Shown here in pieces: positions 14,576 to 22,506 of a stretch of 37,117 nt of DNA (the stretch's first letter is position 1; every line of letters begins with the position of its first letter). The DNA comes from Clostridium sp. GTDB taxonomy: Bacteria > Bacillota > Clostridia > Lachnospirales > Lachnospiraceae. The stretch lies in contig JAMPFF010000028.1 of the NCBI GenBank assembly GCA_023664605.1, positions 1 through 37,117 of the forward strand, written 5' to 3'. The notes under the pieces are model-generated. The model was not told where the DNA came from, did no database searches, and saw only the letters and a program-made list of their open reading frames with translations. The translations under genes and the position numbers were made by a program.

Positions 14576-15508
14576 CTAAAAATCTCCCAGAAAAATGACT
14601 TCCGGTTCCAAACTTACATGAAAACGTTCTTTGACCCTTTCCTGCACTTCCTCAATCACTTCTTTTACATCTGCTGCCGTCGCTTTTCCCACATTAATGA
14701 CAAAACCACAGTGTTTATCCGAAACCTGTGCGCCTCCAATGCGGTAGCCTCTCATACCGGCGTCCATAATCAGTTTTCCTGCAAAATATCCTTCAGGACG
14801 TTTAAACGTACTGCCCGCACTCGGGTAATTTAACGGCTGCTTGCTCCGGCGTTTCTCCATCAGCTCATCCATTTTTTCCTGAATTTCCTCTCTTTGCCCC
14901 ATATGCATCCGCAAGACGACTTCCAGCACAATAAACGGCCTGTTCTTAATAATACTTGTACGATAGCCAAATTCCATCGTATCATTATCCAATATGAGAA
15001 TTTTCCCTTCTTTATCCATTACCTTGACGGCTTCCGTAATCCGCTGCATTTCGCTTCCATACGCCCCCGCGTTCATCACAACGCCTCCTCCGACGCTGCC
15101 GGGAATGCCCGCCACGAACTCCAGCCCGGAAAGCCCGGCGTCTCTTGCCGCCGACGCCACCTGAGACAGCAATGCCCCCGCCTGCGCGCGGATACATTCT
15201 CCCTCGGTAGTAATCCGGTTCATTCCTTCCCCAAGTTTTATGATAATGCCTCGATATCCCCTATCACCGACCAATAAATTACTGCCATTGCCGAGAATAA
15301 AATAGTCCTGCTCTATCTGATTGAGATAGGGAATTAAATTTAACAGTTCCTCTTCTTTTTCTATTAACAGCATACACTCGGCTTCTCCCCCTATTTGAAA
15401 GGTCGTATGCCTGCTCATAGGTTCTTCAAAAAGCATTCTTTCTTCCGGAATGATTTTTTTAATATACTCATATATAGATGTATTTGCTTTCAATGTCCAC
15501 CGTCTCAT
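14576..15508 (-). CDS. murB: UDP-N-acetylenolpyruvoylglucosamine reductase MurB
   Basis: The 310-residue protein is a type II MurB. It has the FAD-binding segments MSRHTTFQIGGEAE, FILGNGSNLLVGDRGYRG and FVAGIPGSVGGGVVMNAGAYG, and the active-site residues in FGYRTS, PSAGSTFKRP (proton-donating Ser) and LEPEVIFLG (Glu). It reduces UDP-GlcNAc-enolpyruvate to UDP-MurNAc with NADPH in the cytoplasm, the second committed step of peptidoglycan synthesis. The ATG at 15508 has only a weak ribosome site, and a TTG five codons later follows GGTGG, so the exact start is uncertain. A 12-bp hairpin lies just upstream (15518-15547). Confidence 0.95.
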   Translation of the reverse strand: MRRWTLKANTSIYEYIKKIIPEERMLFEEPMSRHTTFQIGGEAECMLLIEKEEELLNLIPYLNQIEQDYFILGNGSNLLVGDRGYRGIIIKLGEGMNRITTEGECIRAQAGALLSQVASAARDAGLSGLEFVAGIPGSVGGGVVMNAGAYGSEMQRITEAVKVMDKEGKILILDNDTMEFGYRTSIIKNRPFIVLEVVLRMHMGQREEIQEKMDELMEKRRSKQPLNYPSAGSTFKRPEGYFAGKLIMDAGMRGYRIGGAQVSDKHCGFVINVGKATAADVKEVIEEVQERVKERFHVSLEPEVIFLGDF

Positions 15509-15517
15509 TTCTTGAAG

Positions 15518-15547
15518 CAGGCCGCCTGTTTTACTACAGACAGCCTG
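15518..15547 (-). other. Hairpin between glcK and murB
   Basis: On the minus strand CAGGCTGTCTGT pairs with ACAGGCGGCCTG (including two G-U pairs) around a 6-base loop, ending 9 bases before the murB ATG. No U tract follows. It is more likely an RNA processing or translation-control element than a terminator. Confidence 0.5.
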
Positions 15548-15583
15548 ACTTATTAATTCTCATTACTATCATATGCTAAAATC

Positions 15584-16522
15584 TTAATCTAATACCATTT
15601 TTGCCGCGCCATAGATACCCGCATCATTTCCTAACGTCGCTAATGCAAATTTCACATCCTTGCATCCGTGGAATACAGTCGCTTCAAAAGGCGGTTTCAT
15701 ATAATCGAATAACACTTCTCCCGCTTTGGAGACGCCGCCGCCGATAACAAAAATTTCCGGATTGACAACGCCCGCAATAATGCTAAGGCCTTTGCCAAGA
15801 TATTCGCCAAATTTTTTTGCTACCTCTATTGCCAGCTCATCTCCTGCCTTTACCGCATCAAAAACGGTTTTAGCGGAAACCTCTCCCGTTCTTAACACGC
15901 TGCCTTTCGTACTTGCCTGCAAAGCCCTGTTCGCAAGCCTGGTAATACCGGTTGCCGAAGCATATTCCTCCAGACAGCCATAGTTTCCACAGCCGCAGCT
16001 TTCCGTCTCATTGTCCTCTACATGGATATGTCCGATTTCACCACCCGCGCCGGTTGCGCCGGTCATAATTTCACCATTGATAATAATGCCGCCGCCAACA
16101 CCGGTTCCCAAAGTAACGGCAACCAGATTCTTATATCCCTGTCCGCCGCCTTTCCACATTTCTCCCAGCGCGGCTACATTGGCGTCGTTGCCGCCCTCTA
16201 CCCGCATACCGTCCAACAGTTTACACAGTTCGTCTTTTAAATTAAACTGATTCCAGCCAAGGTTGACCGCTTTATGCACAACGCCGTTTCCGTCAACCGG
16301 ACCCGGCACGCCTACGCCCACACCCGCAATATCTTCTTTTACAAGCCCTTTCTGCTCCATTTTCGCATGAACGGCGTCTGCAATGTCAGGCAGGATATTT
16401 TTTCCGCCGTTTTCCGTTCTGGTAGGAATCTCCCACTTGTCCAAAACATTCCCGTTATTGTCAAACAATCCTAATTTTATCGTCGTACCGCCTACGTCCA
16501 CTCCAAATACATGACTTGCCAT
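15584..16522 (-). CDS. glcK: ROK family glucokinase
   Basis: The 312-residue protein has the ROK plan: FGVDVGGTTIKLGLF (phosphate loop) at 6-20, GVGVPGPVD, catalytic Asp113 in GNDANVAALGE, AVTLGTGVGGGII, and the zinc site made by His165 (GEIGHIHVED) with Cys176, Cys178 and Cys183 (CGCGNYGC). It phosphorylates glucose to glucose-6-phosphate with ATP. ROK proteins can also be repressors or N-acetylglucosamine kinases; the lack of an N-terminal DNA-binding domain and the match to the Firmicutes GlcK pattern favour glucokinase. AAAGGA precedes the ATG. It follows hprK after 23 bases. Confidence 0.92.
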   Translation of the reverse strand: MASHVFGVDVGGTTIKLGLFDNNGNVLDKWEIPTRTENGGKNILPDIADAVHAKMEQKGLVKEDIAGVGVGVPGPVDGNGVVHKAVNLGWNQFNLKDELCKLLDGMRVEGGNDANVAALGEMWKGGGQGYKNLVAVTLGTGVGGGIIINGEIMTGATGAGGEIGHIHVEDNETESCGCGNYGCLEEYASATGITRLANRALQASTKGSVLRTGEVSAKTVFDAVKAGDELAIEVAKKFGEYLGKGLSIIAGVVNPEIFVIGGGVSKAGEVLFDYMKPPFEATVFHGCKDVKFALATLGNDAGIYGAAKMVLD

Positions 16523-16545
16523 TTTTCTGCTTTCCTTTCTTTTAT

Positions 16546-17490
16546 CTACTCTTCATCTTCATCATCACGTTTTTGCGCCAGAGATTTCTGCACACGCTGA
16601 TACAATTCCTGCGCCGCGTTATAACCCATCTTCTTCTGACGGTGATTAACCGCCGCGGATTCGCAGATAATCGCCAGGTTACGCCCGGGTCTGATGGGAA
16701 TATTATGACATACCACCTTGTTGCCAAGATATTCGATATACTCCTCTTCCATGCCCAGACGGTCGTATTCCTTATCCTTGTCCCAGTCCTCCAGATGAAT
16801 GACAAGGTCAATATTCTGCGTATCTTTGACGCTGGATGCACCGAACAGAGCTTTCACATCCACGATACCGATACCGCGCAGTTCAATGAAATGCTTGGTA
16901 ATATTCGGCGCCGAGCCTATCAGCGTATCGGCGCTGACTCTGCGCAGTTCTACTACGTCGTCCGTTACCAGGCGGTGTCCTCTCTGAATCAGTTCCAGCG
17001 CCGCCTCGGATTTACCGATACCGCTCTCGCCGGTAATCAAAACGCCCTCGCCATAAACATCTATCAATACGCCATGGATGGAAATACAAGGGGCAAGCTG
17101 CACATTCAGCCATCTGATAATCTCCGCCATACACGCCGACGTCGCCTTGTTGCTCATCAAGAGCGGCACGCCGTGCTTAATCGCAATCTTTTTAAACAAT
17201 TCATTCGGATGAAGCTCCCGGCAGAAAACAATGCCCGGAATCGGATTGTTCAACAGCTTTTCAAAAATTTCCTCCTGCAATTCTTCATCCAGTCCGTTCA
17301 TATAGGAATATTCCACAAAACCCACCACCTGTAAACGGGTCGCTTCAAAATGCTCGAAATATCCCGCCAGCTGTAACGCAGGTCTGTTAATATCCGGCTG
17401 CGTAATTTTGATTTTGGAAATATCAATTTCCGGCGTCAGATTTTCCCATTTCCATTTATCTATTACCTTTGTCAAACTGATACTCGCCAT
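16546..17490 (-). CDS. hprK: HPr kinase/phosphorylase
   Basis: The 314-residue protein has the two-domain HprK layout: an N-terminal regulatory domain (residues 1-130) and a catalytic domain with IHGVLIDVYGEGVLITGES. The Walker A loop GESGIGKS is at 154-161, with His139, DDVVEL at 177-182 and the signature ELRGIGIVDVKALFG. It phosphorylates Ser46 of HPr and Crh in the presence of ATP and fructose-1,6-bisphosphate and reverses the reaction with phosphate, setting carbon catabolite repression. The last residues are acidic (RDDEDEE). AAGGAGG precedes the ATG. It is the first gene of the operon that ends with the HPr-like protein. Confidence 0.96.
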   Translation of the reverse strand: MASISLTKVIDKWKWENLTPEIDISKIKITQPDINRPALQLAGYFEHFEATRLQVVGFVEYSYMNGLDEELQEEIFEKLLNNPIPGIVFCRELHPNELFKKIAIKHGVPLLMSNKATSACMAEIIRWLNVQLAPCISIHGVLIDVYGEGVLITGESGIGKSEAALELIQRGHRLVTDDVVELRRVSADTLIGSAPNITKHFIELRGIGIVDVKALFGASSVKDTQNIDLVIHLEDWDKDKEYDRLGMEEEYIEYLGNKVVCHNIPIRPGRNLAIICESAAVNHRQKKMGYNAAQELYQRVQKSLAQKRDDEDEE

Positions 17491-17531
17491 GCCCCATCCT
17501 CCTTATCCACACAAAATGTTTCCTACTCGTC

Positions 17532-17558
17532 AGAAGCGACGCTGTTGGCGTCACTTCT
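17532..17558 (-). other. 5'-end hairpin of the hprK transcript
   Basis: AGAAGCGACGC (17532-17542) and GCGTCACTTCT (17548-17558) form an 11-bp stem with one mismatch and a 5-base loop. The predicted transcription start (about 17555-17558) is right at the stem base. Such 5'-terminal hairpins often protect mRNA from 5' decay. Confidence 0.5.
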
Positions 17559-17561
17559 GTT

Positions 17562-17590
17562 ATTGTAGCATACAAACGAAGTGTCCGCAA
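17562..17590 (-). promoter_or_regulatory. Promoter of the hprK operon
   Basis: On the minus strand TTGCGG (17585-17590), a 17-base spacer and TACAAT (17562-17567), with a TG one base before the -10 box (extended -10). It lies between the terminator of the upstream operon and hprK. Confidence 0.65.
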
Positions 17591-17592
17591 TC

Positions 17593-17616
17593 AAAAAAGG
17601 CGGCAGGATTGCCGCC
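17593..17616 (-). terminator. Intrinsic terminator of the LRR/SLH-like operon
   Basis: GGCGGCA and TGCCGCC (17599-17605 and 17610-17616) form a perfect 7-bp stem with a 4-base loop, followed on the minus strand by six T residues (17593-17598). It lies 7 bases after the stop of the 808-residue gene. Confidence 0.92.
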
Positions 17617-17622
17617 GCCCTG

Positions 17623-20049
17623 TTATTCTTCCACTTCCCGAAAGCTTTGTAAAATTGCTATTACTTCCGTTTCTTCCTCCTCTGTAAACTGCCCGTCAGG
17701 AGAGTTGGCAATAAATGTATACGGATTAATTGAATAGGTAGAAACTCCCGGCAATTCTACCTGATAGGAATCCGGTTCCGGATAATAAAATGCACACATC
17801 TCATAATATCCCGGCAAATCAGTTGTTTGTAAACCCTCCTTATCATTAAGCAACACTGCATAAGAAACACTGCCACTACCAAAAGCAGAAGAATTCCAAT
17901 ATTCACTGTCGAGTTCTTGTATTCTGGCTACTATAAGTTTTTCAGAATTCGGTGCATTCACCAGTTTTAGTCTGGAATCCGCTGTCTTTTCCACATTATA
18001 CTCTACCCTATATTGAAACGCGCTTCCACTGCCAACATCTCCAGGATTCATTTTATATTGCGTATATGTTATCTGCATTCCTCTATCATTAGTTAATTCT
18101 ACAATTTCGCGATAATAATCCAAATAGTCACCATTCCACTCACTATCATTAGCTTCTTCCCTTGTCACAGTCCACCCATCCGGATAATCAAATGCAAATT
18201 TCGTATTTCCAAATTGTGTCACATAGGTATTTGCAGACCCGTTCTCCTGCTGCGGTTCTGTTCCATCATCATCTTTTTTCGATTCATCATAAGTACACTC
18301 CGCCACAATTTCTCTTGTCCCGTCCGCTATTTCTATATGCGCATTTTTATGAAGCGGGGCATCTTCACTGGATATCAATTCCCATTCTTTAGAGATGCCC
18401 AGTTTATCGCCTACAAAGGTATCTTTCTTATCATCACCGCATACTAATATTGACAACACGGGAAAATCCGCCGATAAATCCAGACAAACCATCCCTGTCG
18501 GACGCATATTTTCTTTAAACGCCAACTCTAACCCGAAATCCAGTTCCATATCCATAACATCCCCAAACAGGCACGTCAACACCGGCTCTACACGCAGCAT
18601 GAAGTCTGCTTCACAATCAACGTCAAGTTTCACCGTTTTTTCTTTCTGTCCGCTTCTGTCTCTGCGGATTCCGCCTTGTTCATCATATTTCACACAAAAA
18701 TTCGCAGGCAGTTCCGCTTCCAGAGATATTTCTCCCTCTGCCGAAACTACCAAATATACTAAAACATCAACACCGCATATGCCGCCTCCCAGCGGTGCAG
18801 ACGTTTCCAACAACATAACTCTGCCGATTTCGTTAGCCTCGTCCGCTTTTATTACTCCCGAAAACGTACTCTGAATATCTAACGCCGCCTCTGCATATTG
18901 CAAGTCTAAAATGGGGTCAAACTCCACATGAACCGCCGCATATATTTGAGAAACGTTCAGTTCCGCCTTACAGCCGCTTTCCCATGAAACATGCTGTCCC
19001 GTTGGAACTTCAAGGGCATCGCCCGTATTATTATCAGTAGCTTTTATTTCCAAATAATTTTCTTCTCCGTCTTCCCCCTCTTCGACATAGACTTCAATTT
19101 TAAATCCCTTGTCCTCAATTTCTCTTGACTCATCCCAAACCGGCATCATATTTCCAACCGAACCCTGTCTGTATGCCATATTGTCGGCGGAATATTCCGC
19201 CTGCATTCCATAATAGTTAAAAATATCCTGCGCGGTCAGTTCCACAATATCCGATACGACAAGAGACTCCAAAACCTCCTCCGGCTTCACATTATCCACA
19301 AGCGTCAGCTTTCCCCCTGTTTCGATATTACTAACCCTTCTTGCCGCTTTTAAGCCTGTCCTATCCGGTTGATACACAATGATGGTTCCCTCGGAGATAT
19401 CGGAAAGAATGGCGTCAGACACCGCAATTTCCAAACCGCCTTCTTTTTTCTCCAGAATATCTTCCGGCGCAATCTCCACCACGCCGTCCTGATATACTGC
19501 TTTCTCATAATCATCCACCCAAAACTCCGTATATTTTAATCCGGCAAGCTGTTCCAAAACCCGCTCGGCGGTTTCTCTGGAAATACCCTGCGTCAATTCT
19601 TCTTCGGTCAGCAAATCATGTTCCAGCGCGGCTTGCAGATAAGCGGCGTCCGTAATGGAATCTTTCGTATTAAGATACAGTTTCAGCTTTCTCTCTCCCA
19701 GACTTTTCATCGCCGTTAAAAGCACAAACCGTCCGGAAGCATAACCGTCGCCCTCAAACTGCTTTTCTTCTTCCAGCACATTCCATTCCACCGCCGATTG
19801 TATATAAGCAAAATAAGAGTTCCCCGCACTGACGTCCGTATAGTATGGTTCCGCTTTTTGGTACTCTGTTATTCCCTCCTGCTCACAGAGCATTTCCATC
19901 CATTCATAGCGGGAAATGTCGCTTTCTGCGGCTGATTTCACATACTTATCGTCACGCCCGCGTAAAAACATTGCCGCGCCAATCCCCCCTGCCACTATGA
20001 GCGCAAGGATGACTGCCGCCGGAATTATTATTTTTTTCTTCTTACCCAT
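17623..20049 (-). CDS. Large membrane-anchored extracellular protein with SLH-like N-terminal segments
   Basis: The 808-residue product starts MGKKKKIIIPAAVILALIVA, a signal anchor without a lipobox. Residues 45-175 resemble divergent S-layer-homology repeats (YFAYIQSAVEWNVLE followed by G-x-ASGRFVLLTAMKSLG; then AALEHDLLTEEELTQGISRE), a possible cell-wall binding part. The long middle is acidic and beta-rich with repeated EVLESLV/ELTAQDIF-type segments, and the C-terminal 190 residues (FGNTKFAFDYPDGWTV) look like a separate domain. I do not recognise the whole protein. GGAG precedes the ATG by about 10 bases. It is the last gene of a three-gene unit, 27 bases after its neighbour. Confidence 0.7.
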   Translation of the reverse strand: MGKKKKIIIPAAVILALIVAGGIGAAMFLRGRDDKYVKSAAESDISRYEWMEMLCEQEGITEYQKAEPYYTDVSAGNSYFAYIQSAVEWNVLEEEKQFEGDGYASGRFVLLTAMKSLGERKLKLYLNTKDSITDAAYLQAALEHDLLTEEELTQGISRETAERVLEQLAGLKYTEFWVDDYEKAVYQDGVVEIAPEDILEKKEGGLEIAVSDAILSDISEGTIIVYQPDRTGLKAARRVSNIETGGKLTLVDNVKPEEVLESLVVSDIVELTAQDIFNYYGMQAEYSADNMAYRQGSVGNMMPVWDESREIEDKGFKIEVYVEEGEDGEENYLEIKATDNNTGDALEVPTGQHVSWESGCKAELNVSQIYAAVHVEFDPILDLQYAEAALDIQSTFSGVIKADEANEIGRVMLLETSAPLGGGICGVDVLVYLVVSAEGEISLEAELPANFCVKYDEQGGIRRDRSGQKEKTVKLDVDCEADFMLRVEPVLTCLFGDVMDMELDFGLELAFKENMRPTGMVCLDLSADFPVLSILVCGDDKKDTFVGDKLGISKEWELISSEDAPLHKNAHIEIADGTREIVAECTYDESKKDDDGTEPQQENGSANTYVTQFGNTKFAFDYPDGWTVTREEANDSEWNGDYLDYYREIVELTNDRGMQITYTQYKMNPGDVGSGSAFQYRVEYNVEKTADSRLKLVNAPNSEKLIVARIQELDSEYWNSSAFGSGSVSYAVLLNDKEGLQTTDLPGYYEMCAFYYPEPDSYQVELPGVSTYSINPYTFIANSPDGQFTEEEETEVIAILQSFREVEE

Positions 20050-20076
20050 TTATGTAGTCTCCATTGTAAAAAAACA

Positions 20077-21003
20077 TTAAAAAAGTTCTTCTATCTTTTT
20101 ATTTCTTATATTAATTACATAATTGGTATTTTTAATATAACTGCAAAAACTTTGCCGTACTTTTTCACTTTTCTCTACACTCCAATTCTGCAATTTAAGT
20201 TCTATACTACGAATGTTGACACGTATCGGGAAATCCTCAAGTCCGGGAAAATAAGGCTCCTTATTTTCCCGTTCAATATAAACTATTTTTCCATCCTCCA
20301 AATCAGAAGTTACCAGAGAAATGACTTTACACTCCTCATCTTCACTCACAAACATGTCCAACATCCAATAAGTAACAAAATTCCTAAAATTTTGAACGCC
20401 GGTATTCCCCGGTATGCAGAATTTCTTTATCCACTCTCTATAGCGTTCAAAGGATTTTCCCAACTGCTTACTGTATGTCGGAGAATAGGTGGCGGCATTA
20501 GCGCCGCTGCCTATATCGCCCAAATGGATAAAGTACTCTCTCAATTCTGCTAATGTAAAATCAAACCGGTCTAACATATTACAACCCTTTGCCTGATTAA
20601 TGGTCGGATATTGCCCCACAGGGAAAAGCATATGTCCGCCGAGCGTTCTCTGCTTCTTTAAATACTTCACAATCTCAGCATCCGAAATGCCTGCCATATA
20701 TGCCAATGTCCTGTTGACTCCGATAAAATCGGATGTATATTTCGTTCCCTCTCCATCAAATAAATTCTGTGATGTTTCCCTAATGTTACATTCACCAGAC
20801 CATTTAAAATGAAACTTTGGATGTTCCCTTTTTTCGGTGATTTTGTTGCACAGGCGAAAAAGGTCGTGATATAAACATTCACTCTTACAGTCGGCGTCCT
20901 CGTAGGTGTCAGGATTGGAAGAATCATACGTTTCTCCCCAGTTTTGATTTTGGGTTGCATTATCAACATAACAGTATGTTGTATCTATGAATTTTGCTGT
21001 CAT
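20077..21003 (-). CDS. Conserved cytoplasmic protein of unknown function
   Basis: The 308-residue product has no signal peptide or membrane segment. A distinctive stretch is RTLGGHMLFPVGQYPTINQA followed by DRFDFTLAELREYF. This resembles a family I know only as a domain of unknown function (possibly DUF6994). It has seven cysteines and ends in a basic tail. AAAGGAG lies 7 bases before the ATG. It sits between two genes for exported proteins (gaps of 53 and 27 bases). Its role is unknown; the neighbours suggest work on the cell envelope or response to it, but this is only context. Confidence 0.75.
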   Translation of the reverse strand: MTAKFIDTTYCYVDNATQNQNWGETYDSSNPDTYEDADCKSECLYHDLFRLCNKITEKREHPKFHFKWSGECNIRETSQNLFDGEGTKYTSDFIGVNRTLAYMAGISDAEIVKYLKKQRTLGGHMLFPVGQYPTINQAKGCNMLDRFDFTLAELREYFIHLGDIGSGANAATYSPTYSKQLGKSFERYREWIKKFCIPGNTGVQNFRNFVTYWMLDMFVSEDEECKVISLVTSDLEDGKIVYIERENKEPYFPGLEDFPIRVNIRSIELKLQNWSVEKSEKVRQSFCSYIKNTNYVINIRNKKIEELF

Positions 21004-21056
21004 GGTTTTGCTCCTTTTTTATCTTTATCTGTATTTTTAATGTCCTGTCCGCTTTC

Positions 21057-22163
21057 CTATTCCCAAATTTTTTCTTCACCGGCTATGATAACCTTTGTAC
21101 CCTCTGGGAAAGAATTATATATAATTTCTGTATCTGCATTTCCTATAATGACTTCTTTTAAATTATCACACCCCATAAACGCCGCATTTTCTATAGAAGT
21201 AACCCCTTCCGGAATAGTAATACTAGCCAGACTATCACAACCCTGAAACGCCGCCTGCTCTATCGATGTAAGACTTGTCGGAAGAGTAACATCAACCAGA
21301 CTGCCACACCAGGCAAACGCAGACTGCCCTATAGATGTAACCCCTTCCGGAATAGTAATATCTGTTAAACTATAACAGTATATAAATGTCGTTCCCTCTA
21401 TAGCAGTGAGGTTCTCTGAAAGCGTAACACTCTTCAAATTTTCGCAGTACTGAAATGCCTGTGAATCTATAGAAGTAACGCTGTTCGGAATTGTGATATT
21501 TTCTAATCCTTTACAATTACTAAATACGCCAACTTCTATAGTCGTAATTCCCTCCGGTAATGTGATGGTCTTTAGATTTTCATTACTGGCAAATGCAAGT
21601 GTTCCTATGGAAACAACACCTGACGGTATGGTAACACTCTCCAAATCACAACCACTAAACACTCTTTTCTCTATCACAGTAACACCATCCGGTATTACAA
21701 TGCTCTTCACATCACATCCGTCAAACGCACTTTCTCCGATTGCCGTAACCGTATCCGGCAGCGTCACATTCTCTAAATTGGAACAATCCTTAAATGCTCC
21801 TTTGGGTATCGTAGTACAGCCATCCTCAATGATTACCGTATGAATATCATCTTCATACTCATACCAAGGCGACTCATAGGTAGAGAAACTCATATTCCCC
21901 GTACCGCGGATGACCAGAATGCCGTCCATTTCCTGTAAATACCACATTAAATCGGGCCCGCACTCCCCGTATTTGCTTGTCGTGCTTTCGTCAATTCCTG
22001 CTGAAATACTGTTTTCTTTCGCAGCGGTTTTGCTGCTGCCCTCATCTTCTGTCTGCTCCTTTACTACTTCCCCTGTTTCTTTGACGTCTTTCTCCGCGTC
22101 GCAGGCGCTCATCAGGATGGATACCGTTAATGCCAGTAGTGTTGTTATTGTCTTTTTCTTCAT
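21057..22163 (-). CDS. BspA-type leucine-rich repeat lipoprotein
   Basis: The start at 22163 is supported by AAAGGAG 9 bases upstream; in-frame ATGs at 22184 and 22196 lack this. The 368-residue product begins with a lipoprotein signal whose lipobox is LMSAC (Cys21). A Glu/Lys-rich spacer follows, then a region GPDLMWYLQEMDGILVIRGT typical of BspA-like proteins, then about nine repeats of 22-23 residues of the LRR_5 type (consensus L-x-x-ITIPEGVTSIGxxAFxxC). Such proteins are displayed on the surface and often bind host or microbial ligands. It is the first gene of a three-gene unit with a good promoter at 22218-22246. Confidence 0.9.
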   Translation of the reverse strand: MKKKTITTLLALTVSILMSACDAEKDVKETGEVVKEQTEDEGSSKTAAKENSISAGIDESTTSKYGECGPDLMWYLQEMDGILVIRGTGNMSFSTYESPWYEYEDDIHTVIIEDGCTTIPKGAFKDCSNLENVTLPDTVTAIGESAFDGCDVKSIVIPDGVTVIEKRVFSGCDLESVTIPSGVVSIGTLAFASNENLKTITLPEGITTIEVGVFSNCKGLENITIPNSVTSIDSQAFQYCENLKSVTLSENLTAIEGTTFIYCYSLTDITIPEGVTSIGQSAFAWCGSLVDVTLPTSLTSIEQAAFQGCDSLASITIPEGVTSIENAAFMGCDNLKEVIIGNADTEIIYNSFPEGTKVIIAGEEKIWE

Positions 22164-22217
22164 GTCTCTTTTCTCCTTTTTCATCAGTAAGACCATTTGG
22201 TCGTATTTTCACATGGA

Positions 22218-22246
22218 ATTATAGCATCATTTGTATACTTTGTCTA
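22218..22246 (-). promoter_or_regulatory. Promoter of the LRR lipoprotein operon
   Basis: On the minus strand TAGACA (22241-22246), a 17-base spacer and a perfect TATAAT (22218-22223). A small palindrome GACCA-TT-TGGTC (22191-22202) lies in the leader between this promoter and the ribosome site and could be an operator. Confidence 0.7.
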
Positions 22247-22255
22247 TGAAATTAT

Positions 22256-22263
22256 CAGGAAAG
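22256..22263. repeat. Left target-site duplication CAGGAAAG
   Basis: The 8-bp sequence CAGGAAAG directly abuts the left inverted repeat of the MITE-like element and recurs exactly at 22486-22493 after the right one. Confidence 0.8.
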
Positions 22264-22485
22264 CACGGAAATCAATTTTCAGTTATTACTCCAATTTAGA
22301 TTCGACAGGGCAGACATGAATCCCGCGGAGGTTCTTGAAAAACGTCGGCACTTAGTGAAAAAGACGCAACGCGGCTTTTGAACTTAGTACCGCTACGTTT
22401 TTCACGAAACGAAAGTGTGCCAACAAGGGATTTATGGCTGTCCTGCCATTTCAAAAGTGAAAATAACTGAAAATTGATTTCCGTG
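22264..22485. mobile_element. 222-bp MITE-like element, able to fold into one long hairpin
   Basis: The ends are perfect 24-bp inverted repeats (22264-22287 and 22462-22485; outer bases CACGGAAATCAA). They are flanked directly by the 8-bp duplication CAGGAAAG, the mark of a transposition event. The inside has no open reading frame but pairs further: CAGGGCAGACATGAATCCC (22306-22324) with GGGATTTATGGCTGTCCTG, TTGAAAAACGT with ACGTTTTTCAC, CGGCACT with AGTACCG, and an inner stem AAAAGACGC/GCGGCTTTT around AAC. The whole element therefore folds as one imperfect stem. It is probably a non-autonomous element moved by a transposase elsewhere; 8-bp duplications occur in several insertion-sequence families, so the family is not assigned. 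Confidence 0.8.
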
Positions 22486-22493
22486 CAGGAAAG
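22486..22493. repeat. Right target-site duplication CAGGAAAG
   Basis: This is the second copy of the 8-bp direct repeat. It now forms part of the purine-rich ribosome site (AGGAAAGGGG) of the XRE gene that follows. Confidence 0.8.
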
Positions 22494-22506
22494 GGGTTTG
22501 GTTTTA

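Noticed and set aside
16516-17334. Open frame of 272 codons on the plus strand opposite hprK.
   Set aside because: It is the shadow of hprK, which has clear family motifs; the antisense frame has no ribosome site and no recognisable features.
22298-22310. AGATTCGACAGGG inside the hairpin element resembles the 5' signature of tmRNA.
   Set aside because: No tag-peptide frame, no TTCGA-containing T arm and no CCA end are present, and the segment lies inside a mobile element with its own inverted repeats; a chance match is more likely.
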